In this document: positions 35,931-48,300 of the stretch, piece after piece
Position numbering within the stretch: the first letter of the stretch is position 1
How the letters are laid out: every line of letters begins with the position of its first letter
Translations under genes and position numbers: made by a program
Notes under the pieces: generated by a model
Seen by the model: only the letters and a program-made list of their open reading frames with translations
The model's database searches: none
Told to the model about the DNA's origin: nothing
NCBI GenBank assembly: GCA_020002185.1
Contig: CM034544.1
Coordinates: forward strand, 6,209,488-6,273,487
Direction of reading: 5' to 3'
DNA: 64,000 nt
Source: Paraescarpia echinospica
Taxonomy: Eukaryota; Annelida; Polychaeta; Sabellida; Siboglinidae

Positions 35931-36266
35931 TATATTGTATTTATTGTTATGCAGTATGGGTTGATCTCAGAAGTCATATTTGGTACTATACAAAACCGTT
36001 TTAACCTTGGATATGCCACGGTTTATTTATCCACATCTTTGACTTAGAATTGTGTATACGGTTAAAATCCATATTTATTTTTATTGATATTCAATATAAT
36101 ATAAATTTGTAGGCATTTAATGTTTACATTTTTATTGGTTAATCGGCTCAGTGGATTTCGACTCTGATCTAGTGCTGCCATCTAGCAGGCTATGAATCAG
36201 CCCCTACATCAAACAAAATCTGCTAGGTTTCAACAGAAATAAGTTGGAAAAAATTTTCAAATTTGA

Positions 36267-36272
36267 AATAAA
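36267..36272 (+). promoter_or_regulatory. Candidate poly(A) signal for the transporter
   Basis: An AATAAA about 450 bases after the stop. Other weaker AT-rich candidates exist, so the choice is a guess. Confidence 0.25.
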
Positions 36273-36714
36273 TCCTTATAAATTTTATGGAATGGTGGTA
36301 TTCTTCCCCAAAACAAGTGTGGATAATTCATACATGGATAATCCGTACATTTTGATGAAATCATCAGAGTGCATGAATAATCCGTGCATGGATAAATAAT
36401 CCATACAAAATGGCACATCTGTGGTAAACCTACTGATGTACACTAGTGATTGAATTGTGTCTATTTGGGTGATTTATGTGACCAGATGCATCACAATTCT
36501 GTATAATTCGGCATTTTGTCAGGCCAACTTGTGACTGTGGTCTTGTCGTAGAACTGACCCTTAACATAGACCACAAATCAAGTGTTTGCCTTGCTTGGTT
36601 CCCAACTAGTGGCATGTAGGTTGGTGTAAGGACGCATCTGGCAGTTTATGTTCCTAAGCTGTGGTGCTAGTGCATCTTAATATGGAAAACTAATGTGTGA
36701 GTAAGCCATTCTGA

Positions 36715-36935
36715 AAATACACCGTGATTTATCATGGTCAAACCATGTTATGCCATGGTGTTTTGAAACAGGTAAACCATGGGATACCATGTAAAAATAC
36801 CACGATAAACCATGATATTTCATGATAAAGTACTGTGGTGTTTTGAAACAGGTAAACCATGGTTAAATTCCATGGCAAACCATGGTATTCCAGAGTTTAC
36901 CATGACTTACCATGTTTTACCTTTGAATAACATGG
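36715..36935. repeat. Cluster of CCATGG/TACCATG palindromic words
   Basis: Accatggt, ccatgg, catgataa and related self-complementary words occur more than a dozen times in about 220 bp, with the longer phrase gtgttttgaaacaggtaaac present twice (about 36759 and 36838). It resembles a small decayed palindromic satellite. Confidence 0.7.
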
Positions 36936-37560
36936 TATATTTCTATGCCCCCTGGCTTAATGGACTTCAGCATTTTAGGTAGTTCACCTTAAAACCCTTT
37001 CCGCTGATCTCATTTTACAATTATTTTGTTTAAAAAATCTAAATCGACCTGTAATATCCAACATGACACGGTTGTTTGTAAACATATTTGTTATTTATAG
37101 TTTTGATGAAATCATCAGAGAAACTACTAAATATTTTCGGCTGGCCCCAGTCGAAGTACACTGCTACATGGCAAAAAGGGTTTGGCTGAATATACTATAA
37201 CATAATGCTATTTACCCTTTCACAAGACACCTGATTTACTTATCAAAGTAAATTTTCTTGATGATTTTAGCCCAAAACACTGTGAATGAGTTGTGGGTTT
37301 AGTCGTCATGACTTACTCATTTGTAGGTGTGTTGTGACTCGATTTGTGACTTTACGCAGCGGGTGGTATTTCACATTGTTACATTTGGGTGTACATTCGA
37401 ACCCTGCTTTACACCAAGATTTTAAATAGAGGGATCATCGCTAAATTGGAAGACAATGTTTTCCATCCTTCCCAGATTGATCTATGCCTATGTATCATTT
37501 TAGTCTTTAACGTGTACATATATGCTGTTAGACATTTTTTGTTTTAATCACCATTGATTG

Positions 37561-37883
37561 TGGAGCGCAGTGGCAAAGTGGTTAGAACATCACACTGAAT
37601 TGAGAGAACCCGGGTTCGAATCCTGTGCTGTCGTGTCGAACCTTGGGCAAGTTCATTCACTCCACGTTGTTCCAGTTCACTCAGCTGTATGAATGAGTAC
37701 CTGCCTATAGACAGTGGTGGATATTTGTGTGTGAATGATCTCTGTGCAGTAATTGTGGTGTGGCTGTATGCTTCCAATAGAAATCGAGATGGTGTTCGAT
37801 TGAACAGGTCTGCCTGGGAATAAAGTGAAAAAGCGCTTTGAGCAGTTCTAAGGACTGAATACCGTGCTATATAAGAACTTACC
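37561..37883 (+). mobile_element. tRNA-derived SINE, full-length copy C
   Basis: The head agcgcagtggcaaagtggtt contains the A box, and gggttcgaatcctgtgc contains a perfect B box. The body is ctcagctgtatgaatgagta and the tail gtgctatataagaact. Best-preserved head of the copies here. Confidence 0.88.
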
Positions 37884-38089
37884 TTTAATGATAGTACAAA
37901 AAAATTTATAAATCTCCATGAAGCTCAGCTCATAAAACCAGTCGATTATGCAGTCTCGCAATGCAATTTTAAATAGTCTTGTAATTGGTATGCAATTTTA
38001 AATTTGTCAACAAATGTATGAATATGCTGAAAAATTGAGGTTAAAATATGTGTCTTCAAGGTACTGTGAAATATTGTAATATGCACCCC

Positions 38090-39110
38090 CCACAGCGAAC
38101 TGGGAATTAAGTCGCACAGGCCTATTCTGGACATGATCTAATAATAGCTATCCAGGTCATGTTCCATAGTAGCAAAGGCCTATTCTGGACATGATCCAAA
38201 AATAGCTATCCAGGCCATGTTCCATAGTAGCAAAGGCCTATTCTGCACACAAGGATAAAAATAGCTATCCAGGTCATGTTCCATAGTAGCAAAGGCCTAT
38301 TCTGCACACAAGAATAAAAATAGCTATCCAGGTCATGTCCCATCAATTTTTTTATTTTGCCAGAAATGCTGCTTTTTAAAGTTTGTGTCAATGTTAGCAG
38401 TAAATGATAAACTACTGAAGATATTTCAGGAAACAAGGTATCATTTTGAAGCTTGTGATCTGAGTAATCCAAAAAGGCACAATTTTCACAACTTTGCAAC
38501 TTAATAACCACATTCCTGTGGCTGGTGACATATTTCCTTGAAGCGTTGTCGCTGACGGGGAATAAGTCCTACATAGTTGGTATGGCAAATGAAAAAATTT
38601 TAAGTTCTGATGTTTGTCTAATCTCTGGGAACTTAAAACGAGATGTTCCATTTATTTTTATCGTAAAATCATGTTAAACCTATATCTATTACAATATCGT
38701 AACCACTCAACTGTGTTTTAATGAAATATTTGTTGTTGAAATTTTGGGAGGAAACATTTTGTTTACACAGCAGAGTGCTGCTTTGGGAGGCATGGCCTCA
38801 GTTCCAAAGCCACCATGACAGTGTATCGACATTAGAAGCACCATTCATACAGGGTCATGACTTTTTGTGAAAATATCTTAAATTGGTATTCAGGGTTTTG
38901 ATTAACAGTGCAATGATTTTTGTAGAATTGAACTGTTGAATTTAACAGTTGTTTCGGCTTTGTTAAAATATATTGGGGCGATCAGTATGTTAGAACACAT
39001 ATAGTTTAATATGTATGACGTGATTTTACAATAATACCGAACAAAAAACCTCCCTTTGAATGGAAGCCATATGTAACATTATAGAGAATAAGCCAGGGTG
39101 GTTGAATTGG
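38090..39110 (+). repeat. Dispersed non-coding repeat family, copy 2
   Basis: Shares 38345-38540 with 27460-27790 and 38650-39010 with 46060-46410 (tttatcgtaaaatca, cattgaactg.tgaatt). Its left edge (acagcgaactgggaattaag) recurs reverse-complemented at 40350-40370. No ORF. Confidence 0.6.
38115..38345 (+). repeat. 58-bp tandem repeat, 4 copies
   Basis: cctattctgg/c starts at 38121, 38179, 38237 and 38295, each with aaatagctatccaggtcatg and ccatagtagcaaagg. It lies inside copy 2 of the dispersed repeat family. Confidence 0.9.
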
Positions 39111-39339
39111 TCATCTTGAATGTTGGAAAACATGCACCACCCTTGAGAGGGTCTTGTGGGACATCAGCCAGGCAATGTTGCCATTAGTTTGTTTAAAATC
39201 TTATTGTTTTGTTTCGAGTGTGAGCGTTTTGTTGGTGCTACTTTCAAATGTGGAACATTGTGTCAAGCTTACTGTGTGTCATTTCACCTTCAACATGTTC
39301 ATTCCGGTATTGAGAATTCAGTGTACATAATATGTACAT

Positions 39340-39810
39340 TATACTATCCATTGTACATAATATGTACAACATACAGACCGATGTACATTATACAGTCCAG
39401 TGTACACAATATGTACAACATACATTACAGTGTACATAATTTATACAGAACAGTATACATTGTACAGCCCAGTGTACATAAAATAGTCCAATATACATAA
39501 TATGTAGAACATACAGTCCAATGTACATAATATGTACAACATACAGTCCAATGTACATGATATGTACAACATTCAGTCCAATGTACATGATATGTACAAC
39601 ATACAGTCCAATGTACATGATATGTACAACATACAGTCCAATGTACATGATATGTACAACATACAGTCCAATGTACATGATATGTACAACATACAGTCCA
39701 ATGTACATGATATGTACAACATACAGTCCTATGTACAACATACAGTCCAATGTACATGATATGTACAACATACAGTCCAATGTACATGATATGTACAACA
39801 TACAGTCCAT
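39340..39810 (+). repeat. 30-bp minisatellite, about 10 good copies plus a diverged left flank
   Basis: Units acatacagtccaatgtacat followed by gatatgtaca, period 30. The left 150 bp is a looser version. Many gtac palindromes. It produces false frames on both strands. Confidence 0.93.
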
Positions 39811-39959
39811 TCTAGTCTATTTGCCATCTGATGGAATAACTTATCAAGTTACATTTTGTAAATTCTGAAAAAAACCGCCATGGAGAAGTCTTGGATTAGT
39901 TATAACCCAATCTACTAACTTGTTAACCTATCCTCAACAAGTTATCACTATTCTACACT

Positions 39960-40380
39960 GGTGGTAAACAAAACAACATGACTTTTGTGACCTGTCATAG
40001 AAGTTGTTAAGTTGCAAAATTGTGAAATACATTTTTGGATTCCACCAACTGGAAGCTACAAAATGATAGCTCATTTGTTGAAATATTGTTATTAGTTTTC
40101 TTATTTATTACTAAAAATTAGGCAAACTTAAAGTTTCAAGAAAATAGGTTTCAGAATTGGACCAATAGATATCAAACACTGCCCATCACAAACATACATT
40201 TAGCATTTTATTAGACGCCAAGGAAAATAAATTGCACATTGAAAGCCGACACTATAAAGTATATGTCAGAATCACAGAGTTAATGGGACCCGACAGACAG
40301 CTATTTTTAGCCCGTATGCAGAATAGGCCTGTTGGACTTGATACCTAGTTCACTGTGGTGGGTCGCATACCAGTGTGTCA
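39960..40380 (-). repeat. Dispersed non-coding repeat family, copy 3 (inverted)
   Basis: Reverse complement of parts of 38090-38540: aggcctattctgcatac, aaaatagctgtctgtc and tcacaattttgcaactta are recognisable on the minus strand. With copy 2 it forms a widely spaced inverted pair. Confidence 0.55.
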
Positions 40381-40999
40381 TTATTTTCTACTGTTACTTT
40401 TTATATTGACTTAGTAGATACCTTTAATCCACACTGGCTGGTTACTGATATGTTATGTTACTGTGGAGAAATACTACATAGTGAGTAAAAAAATGGAATA
40501 ATTTCAGATTAAAAAAATGCGACTTTCTAAGTTTTTCCATTAGAGGCAGACTTGAAACTTTGTTTTTGGTAACCCGAGTCTAATCAGTATTATGTGTGTC
40601 CTTGTCTATTCTAGACATCACGTCTAGACGTTGTGTATGTCTCATTGTCCTTGTATCATGATGAAATTTGCATCATAGGTAATTACGCTGTCATTATGCA
40701 TAAGGTCCTTTTGTTCATCTACCAATCAGACAAAGCTGGAACATTTGCAACTTTGTTCGGAGTTTGATATGAAACCATTAATCTTGCTTGTACCTGTGTG
40801 CATGCACAAACTGTACATTTCTATGAATGTATATATTGCATATATACAATTGATTAATTTTAAGAATAATGAATGAAACTTACTGTGATAAGCAATTACA
40901 ATAATAAAATGCATTATATATGTTGTTTTTATACATTTTGTTCACTGTTTTACCAATAGTGTAGTTTACTAGCACTGAATATAGTGTCTACAGGTGTAG

Positions 41000-41500
41000 A
41001 AAATGGTTGTACAAACTCAGGGAGTATGTATGTACAAATAGAGGGATTGGTATACAAAGACGGTGAATGTACAAAAACAAATTGTGTACAAACATTCAGT
41101 GGATGTACAAACAGGATGTATGTACAAACACAGAATGAATGTACAAACACAAAGTGGATGTACAAACACAGAGTGGATGTACAGACACAGAATGGATGTA
41201 CAAACACAGAATGGATGTACAAACACAGAATGAATGGATGTACAGACACAGAATGAATGTACAGACACAGAATGAATGTACAGACACAGAATGGATGTAC
41301 AAACACAGAATGAATGGATGTACAGACACAGAATGAATGTACAGACACAGAATGAATGTACAGACACAGAATGGATATACAAATACAGAATGGATGTACA
41401 AACACAGAATGGATGTACATACACAGAGTGGATGTACAAACACAGAATGAATGTACAAACATACAGTGTATGTACAAACACAGAATGAGTATAGAAACAA
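41000..41500 (+). repeat. 19-bp minisatellite, about 25 copies
   Basis: Units of gaatgaatgtacagacaca or gaatggatgtacaaacaca, period 19, occasionally 23 through an extra atgg. Several false frames on both strands come from it. Confidence 0.93.
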
Positions 41501-41705
41501 AGCGTGTTTAGCAACACAGGATGAAAAATCCAAGACAACTCTAAATTTATACAGACACCTGGTATATTCATCAAACAGTACAATATAGCAAAGGAGTAAG
41601 CTAAACAAACCAACAATTATGTCGGTTATTTTGTAACATCAAATTACACATTTGTACACACAATTTATAGTTTTTTTTTAAATCACTAGACAGTATTAAA
41701 TTACA

Positions 41706-41815
41706 CTCCCAGAGAAATCGAGATGGTGTTCTATTGAACAAGTCTGCCAGGGAGTAAACTGTAAAGCACTTTGAGCAGTCTTGAGGACTGGGTACTGCGC
41801 TATATAAGAACTTTC
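41706..41815 (+). mobile_element. tRNA-derived SINE, 3' part only (copy D)
   Basis: Starts within the body (cccagagaaatcgagatggt) and has the full tail ctgcgctatataagaact. The tRNA head is missing, as in 5'-truncated insertions. Confidence 0.8.
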
Positions 41816-42048
41816 CTTTACTTTACATTTGACCTGATCAGGACAATATATTCAGCAACAAGTGAAAAAAGTTGTACATGTCTATATGTTGTACAATTGC
41901 TACAACTCCCGTAACTTATGATACAACAGTCAATGACTATCAAAACAGTGGAAATCTGAATATCTATGAACCTGATTCAATAAATTTGTAGACAGTGATC
42001 ACAGAAAATACATTTAGTGTCAACACCACCATGTGTAACTAATATGTT

Positions 42049-42335
42049 GGGGCTGTCACTCCCATCTGGCTGTATTTAGGGCTGTCACTTCCATCTGCTT
42101 GTATTTAGGGCTGTCACTTCCATCTATTGTATGTTCAGGGGCTGTCACTCCCATCTATTGTATGTTCAGGGGCTGTCATTCCCATATGTTGTATGTTCAG
42201 GAGCTGTCACTCCCATCTGTTGTATGTTCAGGGGTTGTAACTCCCATCTGTTGTATGTTCAGGGGCTGTGACTCCCATCTATTGTATGTTCAGGGGTTGT
42301 CACTCCCATCTATTGTATGTTCAAGGGCTGCCATT
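42049..42335 (-). repeat. 31-bp minisatellite derived from the end of the PELP1 coding sequence
   Basis: On the minus strand the last exon reads cagatgggaatggcagccct then TGA and acatac. The array repeats cagatgggagtgacagcccc plus tgaacatacaa about nine times downstream. The last unit on the right is the coding sequence itself, so the array occupies the 3' UTR. The period is about 31. Confidence 0.85.
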
Positions 42336-42389
42336 CCCATCTGGCTGGACGTCAACAAAACTGCCAAGCATGGCAGCCACATCCTCCTC
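42321..42389 (-). CDS. PELP1, terminal coding exon
   Basis: Acceptor ttggttgacag, then DVAAMLGSFVDVQPDG and TGA (42323-42321). This matches the conserved C-terminal AAMLADFID motif of vertebrate PELP1, the only strongly conserved piece of the tail. Phase 0 joins it to the exon ending SVSNAQ at 43926. An extra small exon in the 1.5-kb intron cannot be ruled out. Confidence 0.88.
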   Translation of the reverse strand, partial: EEDVAAMLGSFVDVQPDGNGSP

Positions 42390-45300
42390 CTGTCAACCAA
42401 AGAAGCCACGATGTCGGTGACATACCATGTCCATTCTATTAAGCATACAGAACGCTTAACAAACATTTATGACACAAAATTAGGCAAACTTTTGCATTCT
42501 AATAAGTGTACACCCATTTCTGGGGTTCCTGGGTGTAGCCGTCTCAGCAGGAGGGTGACAGTGGTAGAAATTACATTACAATGATGGCTTCAAGAGTCGG
42601 GGTTGTCACTGGAGATCACTGTCAGGGTCACACTGCTAAAGGGGGTGTATGCTAATTAGGGCGAGTACGCTTAATAGAATGAATACGGTACATTGAGTTA
42701 GTACACCGTTTCTCTGTCGATAAATATGAACTGAAAACAATGTGGATTTGTGTGGTCAAGCAGTGTGGATTTGTATGGTCAAGCAGTGTGTATGTATGTA
42801 ATAAAGCAGACATTAAACAATCCTTAGAGGATATTTGATCACGCAAACCAACAATGTTAACACAACTGTGCATTCAAACACAAGGCAGTGTGTCAGTATC
42901 ATGACGGCAAGACGCAGAAAGTAGACTATTCACAAGATAAGAAATGGTAGTTATATGTCATGGTTGATATCACTGTTATCTGTGAAAGATAAGAATGATA
43001 ATGAGTGAGATAAGATAAGAATAATAAAGATGCAACTGCTAAAATAAGAATGACATGATCAGAAAGATGAGAATGATAAGACATCATGATCAATATCTAG
43101 ATAATGGAATACGTCGATACAAATTCTGATACAAAAGGAACATGTGCTCTCAAAGGTGTGTGTTGTGTGCGTGCATGTGTGTGCGTATGTATGCGTGCAT
43201 GTTATGTGTGTATGCGTGTGTGTATGTATGTGTGTGTGTATGTATGTGTGTATGTATGCGTGTGCGTATGTATGTATGTGTGTATGTATGCATGTATGTA
43301 TGCGTGTGTGTATGTATGTATGTATGCGTGTGTGTATGTATGCATGTGTGTGTGTATGTATGCGTGTGTGTGTATGTATGTATGTGTGTATGTATGCATG
43401 TGTGTGTGTATGTATGCGTGTGTGTGTATGTATGTGTGTATGTATGTATGTGTGTATGTATGTGTGTGTGTATGTATGTGTGTATGTATGTATGTGTGTG
43501 TGTATGTATGTGTGTATGTATGCATGTGTGTGTGTTTGTGTGGTCTTGAAGTAACATCAATGAAGAATATACATAGATTACCTATCAGAAAGTATTTTGT
43601 TCACAGATCATTATAAATGAATGGAACAGATTCACTGCTGATAGTATCGATGCTACCAGTGTGAATAATAAAAAAACAACATAAATCTCTGAAAGACAAA
43701 CTGAGGAAACGGCAAAATACATTTACAAGGGTGAAAGGAATCATTCATCTGAAAACTTGAATTATTAAGGTGGGTCAGTTCAACCATCCATAACATCATA
43801 AAAAAATTGTCTTATACAGACACCACTGGCATTGTTATAAAACTGAAATGTTGCCCTTTTACCGCCAAAATAACCTTAATGTTTGAACCATCATGCGGTG
43901 TCACATGTAAGACCTTTATTATTACCTGAGCATTTGAGACTGATGGTGACTCAGTCATCAATTCTGTTGTCCTTTCCTCTGTCATTCCCTCCAATCTCTC
44001 CACCTCCTCCAAGTTGACTCCCGCGAAGTCCTCACTTCTTCCCGTCACTGTTGCCATGGATACCTCGGTTACCATGGTTACCTGCCTAGTTGCCAATGGC
44101 AGCGGTTCTTCTTCATCGATATCGTCACTCTCCGAGGCGCTGTCACATACATCTCCCGGCGTCGATGTTGGTTTCACGTTGACAGATGATGCGCCACCAC
44201 TAGTACCTGGTGATGTCATCGACACATCGGTGACATCCAATGACACATTGGTGTTGACGTGTGTCTGTACGACAGAGTCATTTAATTGTGGCACTGTTTG
44301 TTCAGGTTTGTTGCTGTTATCCCCATAGAAAGTGGCATCAATCAAATCACCTGCACAATGGACTGGTCCGATTTGTTCCTTGGTTGCCAAGACAACTGTT
44401 TCCGCGGTAATGGGCTTGTAGAACGACGGTGCACGGGGATGGACGATACTGCTGCAGATAACGAGAGCTTCTCGACAGAAGGACGCCACCTACCAACAAA
44501 CATATTAACTATTTCATGTATCCTCAATTTCGCTCATCAGGACTTTTACAACAGCATTCTTTGGCTTTGTGATTTCTACAGGTAGCAGTCGTCCCAAATT
44601 ATTTTCAATGTGTTTTTTGTTAGTTTTGCACCGTTCAACACTTGAATATATATGTTTGTATGTATCAAATGTATTGCGACACTTATAAAGTGTATCACTT
44701 ATCATATTATCATACAACCCTACTGTTTTCTTTGAAACAACATTGAAATGTTTCAAAGGTCAGTTTGATATCAACAAAACCACTGCCGTCATTAGACTGA
44801 TTAGCCCGGCTATTTCCACGAACGTCGCAACCAGAGGCGGAGTTAATAAAAATATCAGTGCTTGTTAGTTAAAATCCACATGGCTTCTTTGGAAAGTGAC
44901 TGTTCATCAACTGAGGTATATTAAATAAGAAATTGTTGTAAATGTTAATTATTGTGTCACTCTGTTTGAGAAATTAACTTTTAGATTACGTTGTTTGTTG
45001 CTTTCTATGGAAAAAAATGCTATGTACAGGTTTATTAAGTGAAATTTGGTGATTAGTACACCTTCAGTATATGTACCATTCACTATTACAGTCGCCCTCG
45101 TGACTGAACAAGTGGCCTGAATAGTCAGGTGACCTTATTAGCGAGACTAATTTCCTATATTGACTGTAACAGGAATAATTTGGGATTGTCCTAGCGGGAT
45201 CTTAATTACGAGGTGGCTGTATTACTGAGGTGACCATCAAGCAAGCTTCGACTGTGGTATTAAGAACAATATATAAATGCTAACAAATCAAGACAGATTA

Positions 45301-48300
45301 CCTTTAGAGGGACGTAGTCTGTTCATCTACCCGGAATTAGCGGGCGTAGTAATTTGTAACAGGAAGTCTGTTGTGTTGAACGTGGGAAAGTTGAACATCA
45401 AAGGGCACAGCAGTTAACTCAGCCTGACTCCGCCGTATTGCAAACAAACATTGTTTTGAAACTGAATGTTTTGTTTGCTATTTGAATATGCACCCGTGGT
45501 CGTGCCTTCAAATAGCGACCGTTATTACGGGTTTACTAAACACAATTTGGCAGGCAATGTACCTTCAACAAAGTTAGTACAGTCTTAAGAACATTATTAT
45601 GTGTTATTAATATATGAAAAACTTGATCAGATTACATCATTTTAATGCCGATGCAAGCTTACCTGTATGTCTGGGTCACTGGTTCCCGCAGTGAATATTC
45701 GGAGTGCACACTGTGTGGGGGCAGGGTGATAGGGGTGGGGCACCAACACACAACTCAACAACACGCGGTACAGCGCCTGCCGACAGGGGGCGCTCCGGTA
45801 GGGGGCGAGTGTGACCTCCGGCACCTGCTGGCTGACCTTGAAGAGCAGCGGAACGACGGTCTCGTGGACCTTCTGTGGACAGGCAGGAACCGACAGTTGT
45901 CAGCAGACTTTTGGATAATGGCATCATTGCCTTGAGAACATTTGTATCATCTGATTTTATATCAGTTCAGTAGTTTGATTTGATTCAGATAAAGTCCATG
46001 TTACAATCCTTTTGTAATCACAGCAAATGTGTGCTCTTCTATTAGTGGGACTTTTTCGTTCATCTTTATCGTAAAATCACGTTATACAGTATGAACTGTA
46101 TCTATTATCACCGACTGACTGACTGACCTGACATGTGTTAGTGAGCTACTTTTTGTTGTAAAAATGTTAGTGTTTTGAGAGGAACCAGTTTGTTTATATA
46201 GCAATGTGCCATTTTCAAAGGCACGACAGCGATTTGACATTAGTTATGCCCCCATCGGGTTAAGGCCTTCCTCCCAATTATCTGACCCCAGTATTCGGGG
46301 ATCTGAGTAACAGCGCAGCAATTTTTGTAAACATTGAACTGCTGAATTCTAGTTGTTTCTACACGACTAGGACATATTTGGCTGGTAGTTGGTATGTTGT
46401 ACTAGATTAGTTTATACTGGACAAGATTATTTTGTAATAAAAACAATTGAAAGGCCACTTTAAAGGAGATATGTTTCCTCCATGATGGGGTGAATATATT
46501 TACCTTGTGGTGTTTGAGCGGCAAGAACTGGCCAGTAGAAATGAGAAGATGATGCAACACTGAAGAGGAAAACAAGACATAAAGAAAAACACAGGTCACA
46601 TGGTCTAATGTAACTGAACTCTCTCACAATCACTCTCCCTCCCTCCCTTCTCTCTCACATATATTTTAGCTAAATAAATATTTTACAAAACATCATCTAT
46701 TAACTGACTACTGTATGCGAGAGCCTATCAGTTATAATAATAAGTTCTTCTGACTGCTTAATTGAATAAAAATACGAAACATTATTACCAGCCTACACCA
46801 AAACCAAAGCACTGGCATCAGTTGTCACCATTACAGTGGCGCCATCTGGGGATCACTATTGATCTAAGGCTGGAGAAAAGCCCACTGGGAATAGTTTAAC
46901 TTAATCCTAAGATGTCAGTAAATAACATTAAATAACTATTGTGGTTTGTTAATGCGTTGTCAGAAGCCAATGGTCGAAGGAGGAGATGCACCTACAATAA
47001 TACAAAGTTTGCATATTTGTTTACAGATTATTCAATAACTTATAATGGAATAAATAAACAAGAGTGAGATTCCTCTATTGCGTTAGTCTGCATTCATGTT
47101 TAACATTTTTTGTCATATTATATATTACATGTGAAACTTAACTAATAATGATAATAAACATCAACTATGTATGTGTTCTGATGCAATAATGATTAACTTA
47201 GGGTCATTGCCACTGTACATCAGGGTATTACAGGGGTTATAGTGATTGTACCTCGTAGCGCTCCGAGACACACCCCGCTGTCTACATGCGGCTCCCCCTC
47301 GTGGTGCGTGTGCACCTGTGTGGTGCCCTCTATGTGACGGCGTCTCTTCTTGGCGACAGGTTCCTTTGGCTCTTCTTTCTTCTCTTGACGCTGACACAAG
47401 ATGACACGTCATTACATGAAAAAAGTTCACTTCTTTTGCGCCTAAATCCTTGGAAACCAAGCTCAGAGACGCATCAATACAAAAGGGTTAGTCAATATCA
47501 GAATCGATAAATCATACTAAAATAATGAACAGACACCAGGGAGCTAAGGTGGATACGCACGTTTATAAAGGTTAGTTTTTAAATGACGGCAAAACCATGT
47601 AATATTTTCAACTGATCTAACACATGAATGTGTGTGATTGTCATGTCACCATGGTAACAGTGACACAATTAAGTTGCAACATACATATATCTGGGACAAT
47701 ACTGTGTTTTTCAAGGTATAAACTCTTACTGTTTTTATTGTAAATCATGCTACAAAATATAAACTACACCAGTTCCAACGTACTGAATATCCAAATTTGA
47801 CGAAAATATAAAATTTATCAAATATTATTATATTCATTGGATAATAAAGGCATAAATGTAAATTTGCGGGAACAAAACTCTCACTCTTAGATTAGTCTAC
47901 ATATACATTTGAAAAATTTCTAAACATAACTTTTTAACGTTACTTGTAACCTTCAAACTTCGATAAATTTCACTCCAACCAAATGAACAAATGTGGACAT
48001 TTTTACTCACAAAAATTTGTAAATTACACACATACAAACAAATTTGATGACAAATTTAAAAATGATAATTAAGCAGTAAAGTGTGTAAATCAGTTAATAT
48101 GAATAGTTGAAATGTTACGACTCTAGTTTCGATGTGTCACGAAGATACAACTCACTCTGGAAAGATGTCTGCATTCACTACAGAACTATTTATAATTATG
48201 AATGTTGCATTACCATGACAATGCCAGCATGCGGGGAGCAGTCAGTGAGTATGAGAGGGAGCAGCGTGTCACCCACAGTCTCCATGTCAGAGGATGTTCC

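Larger units (their letters stand above)
35931..37560. other. Transporter 3' UTR/intergenic, no gene
   Basis: Apart from the CCATGG-rich cluster at 36715-36935 I see no structured element. Some phrases (tgatgaaatcatcagag, 36353 and 37103) occur twice. Confidence 0.4.
44490..45662 (-). other. PELP1 intron with MITE and dispersed repeat
   Basis: Contains a pogo-like MITE (about 45089-45256) and an inverted copy of the dispersed repeat family (45290-45640). No exon seen. Confidence 0.6.

Noticed and set aside
40950..41616. Frames up to 199 codons, Cys/Val/His-rich
   Set aside because: They come from the 19-bp minisatellite; the 199-codon frame's non-repeat end has no recognisable domain.
43104..43616. 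Frames rich in CVCMYV or HTHTYI
   Set aside because: Translation of a TG/TATG microsatellite.
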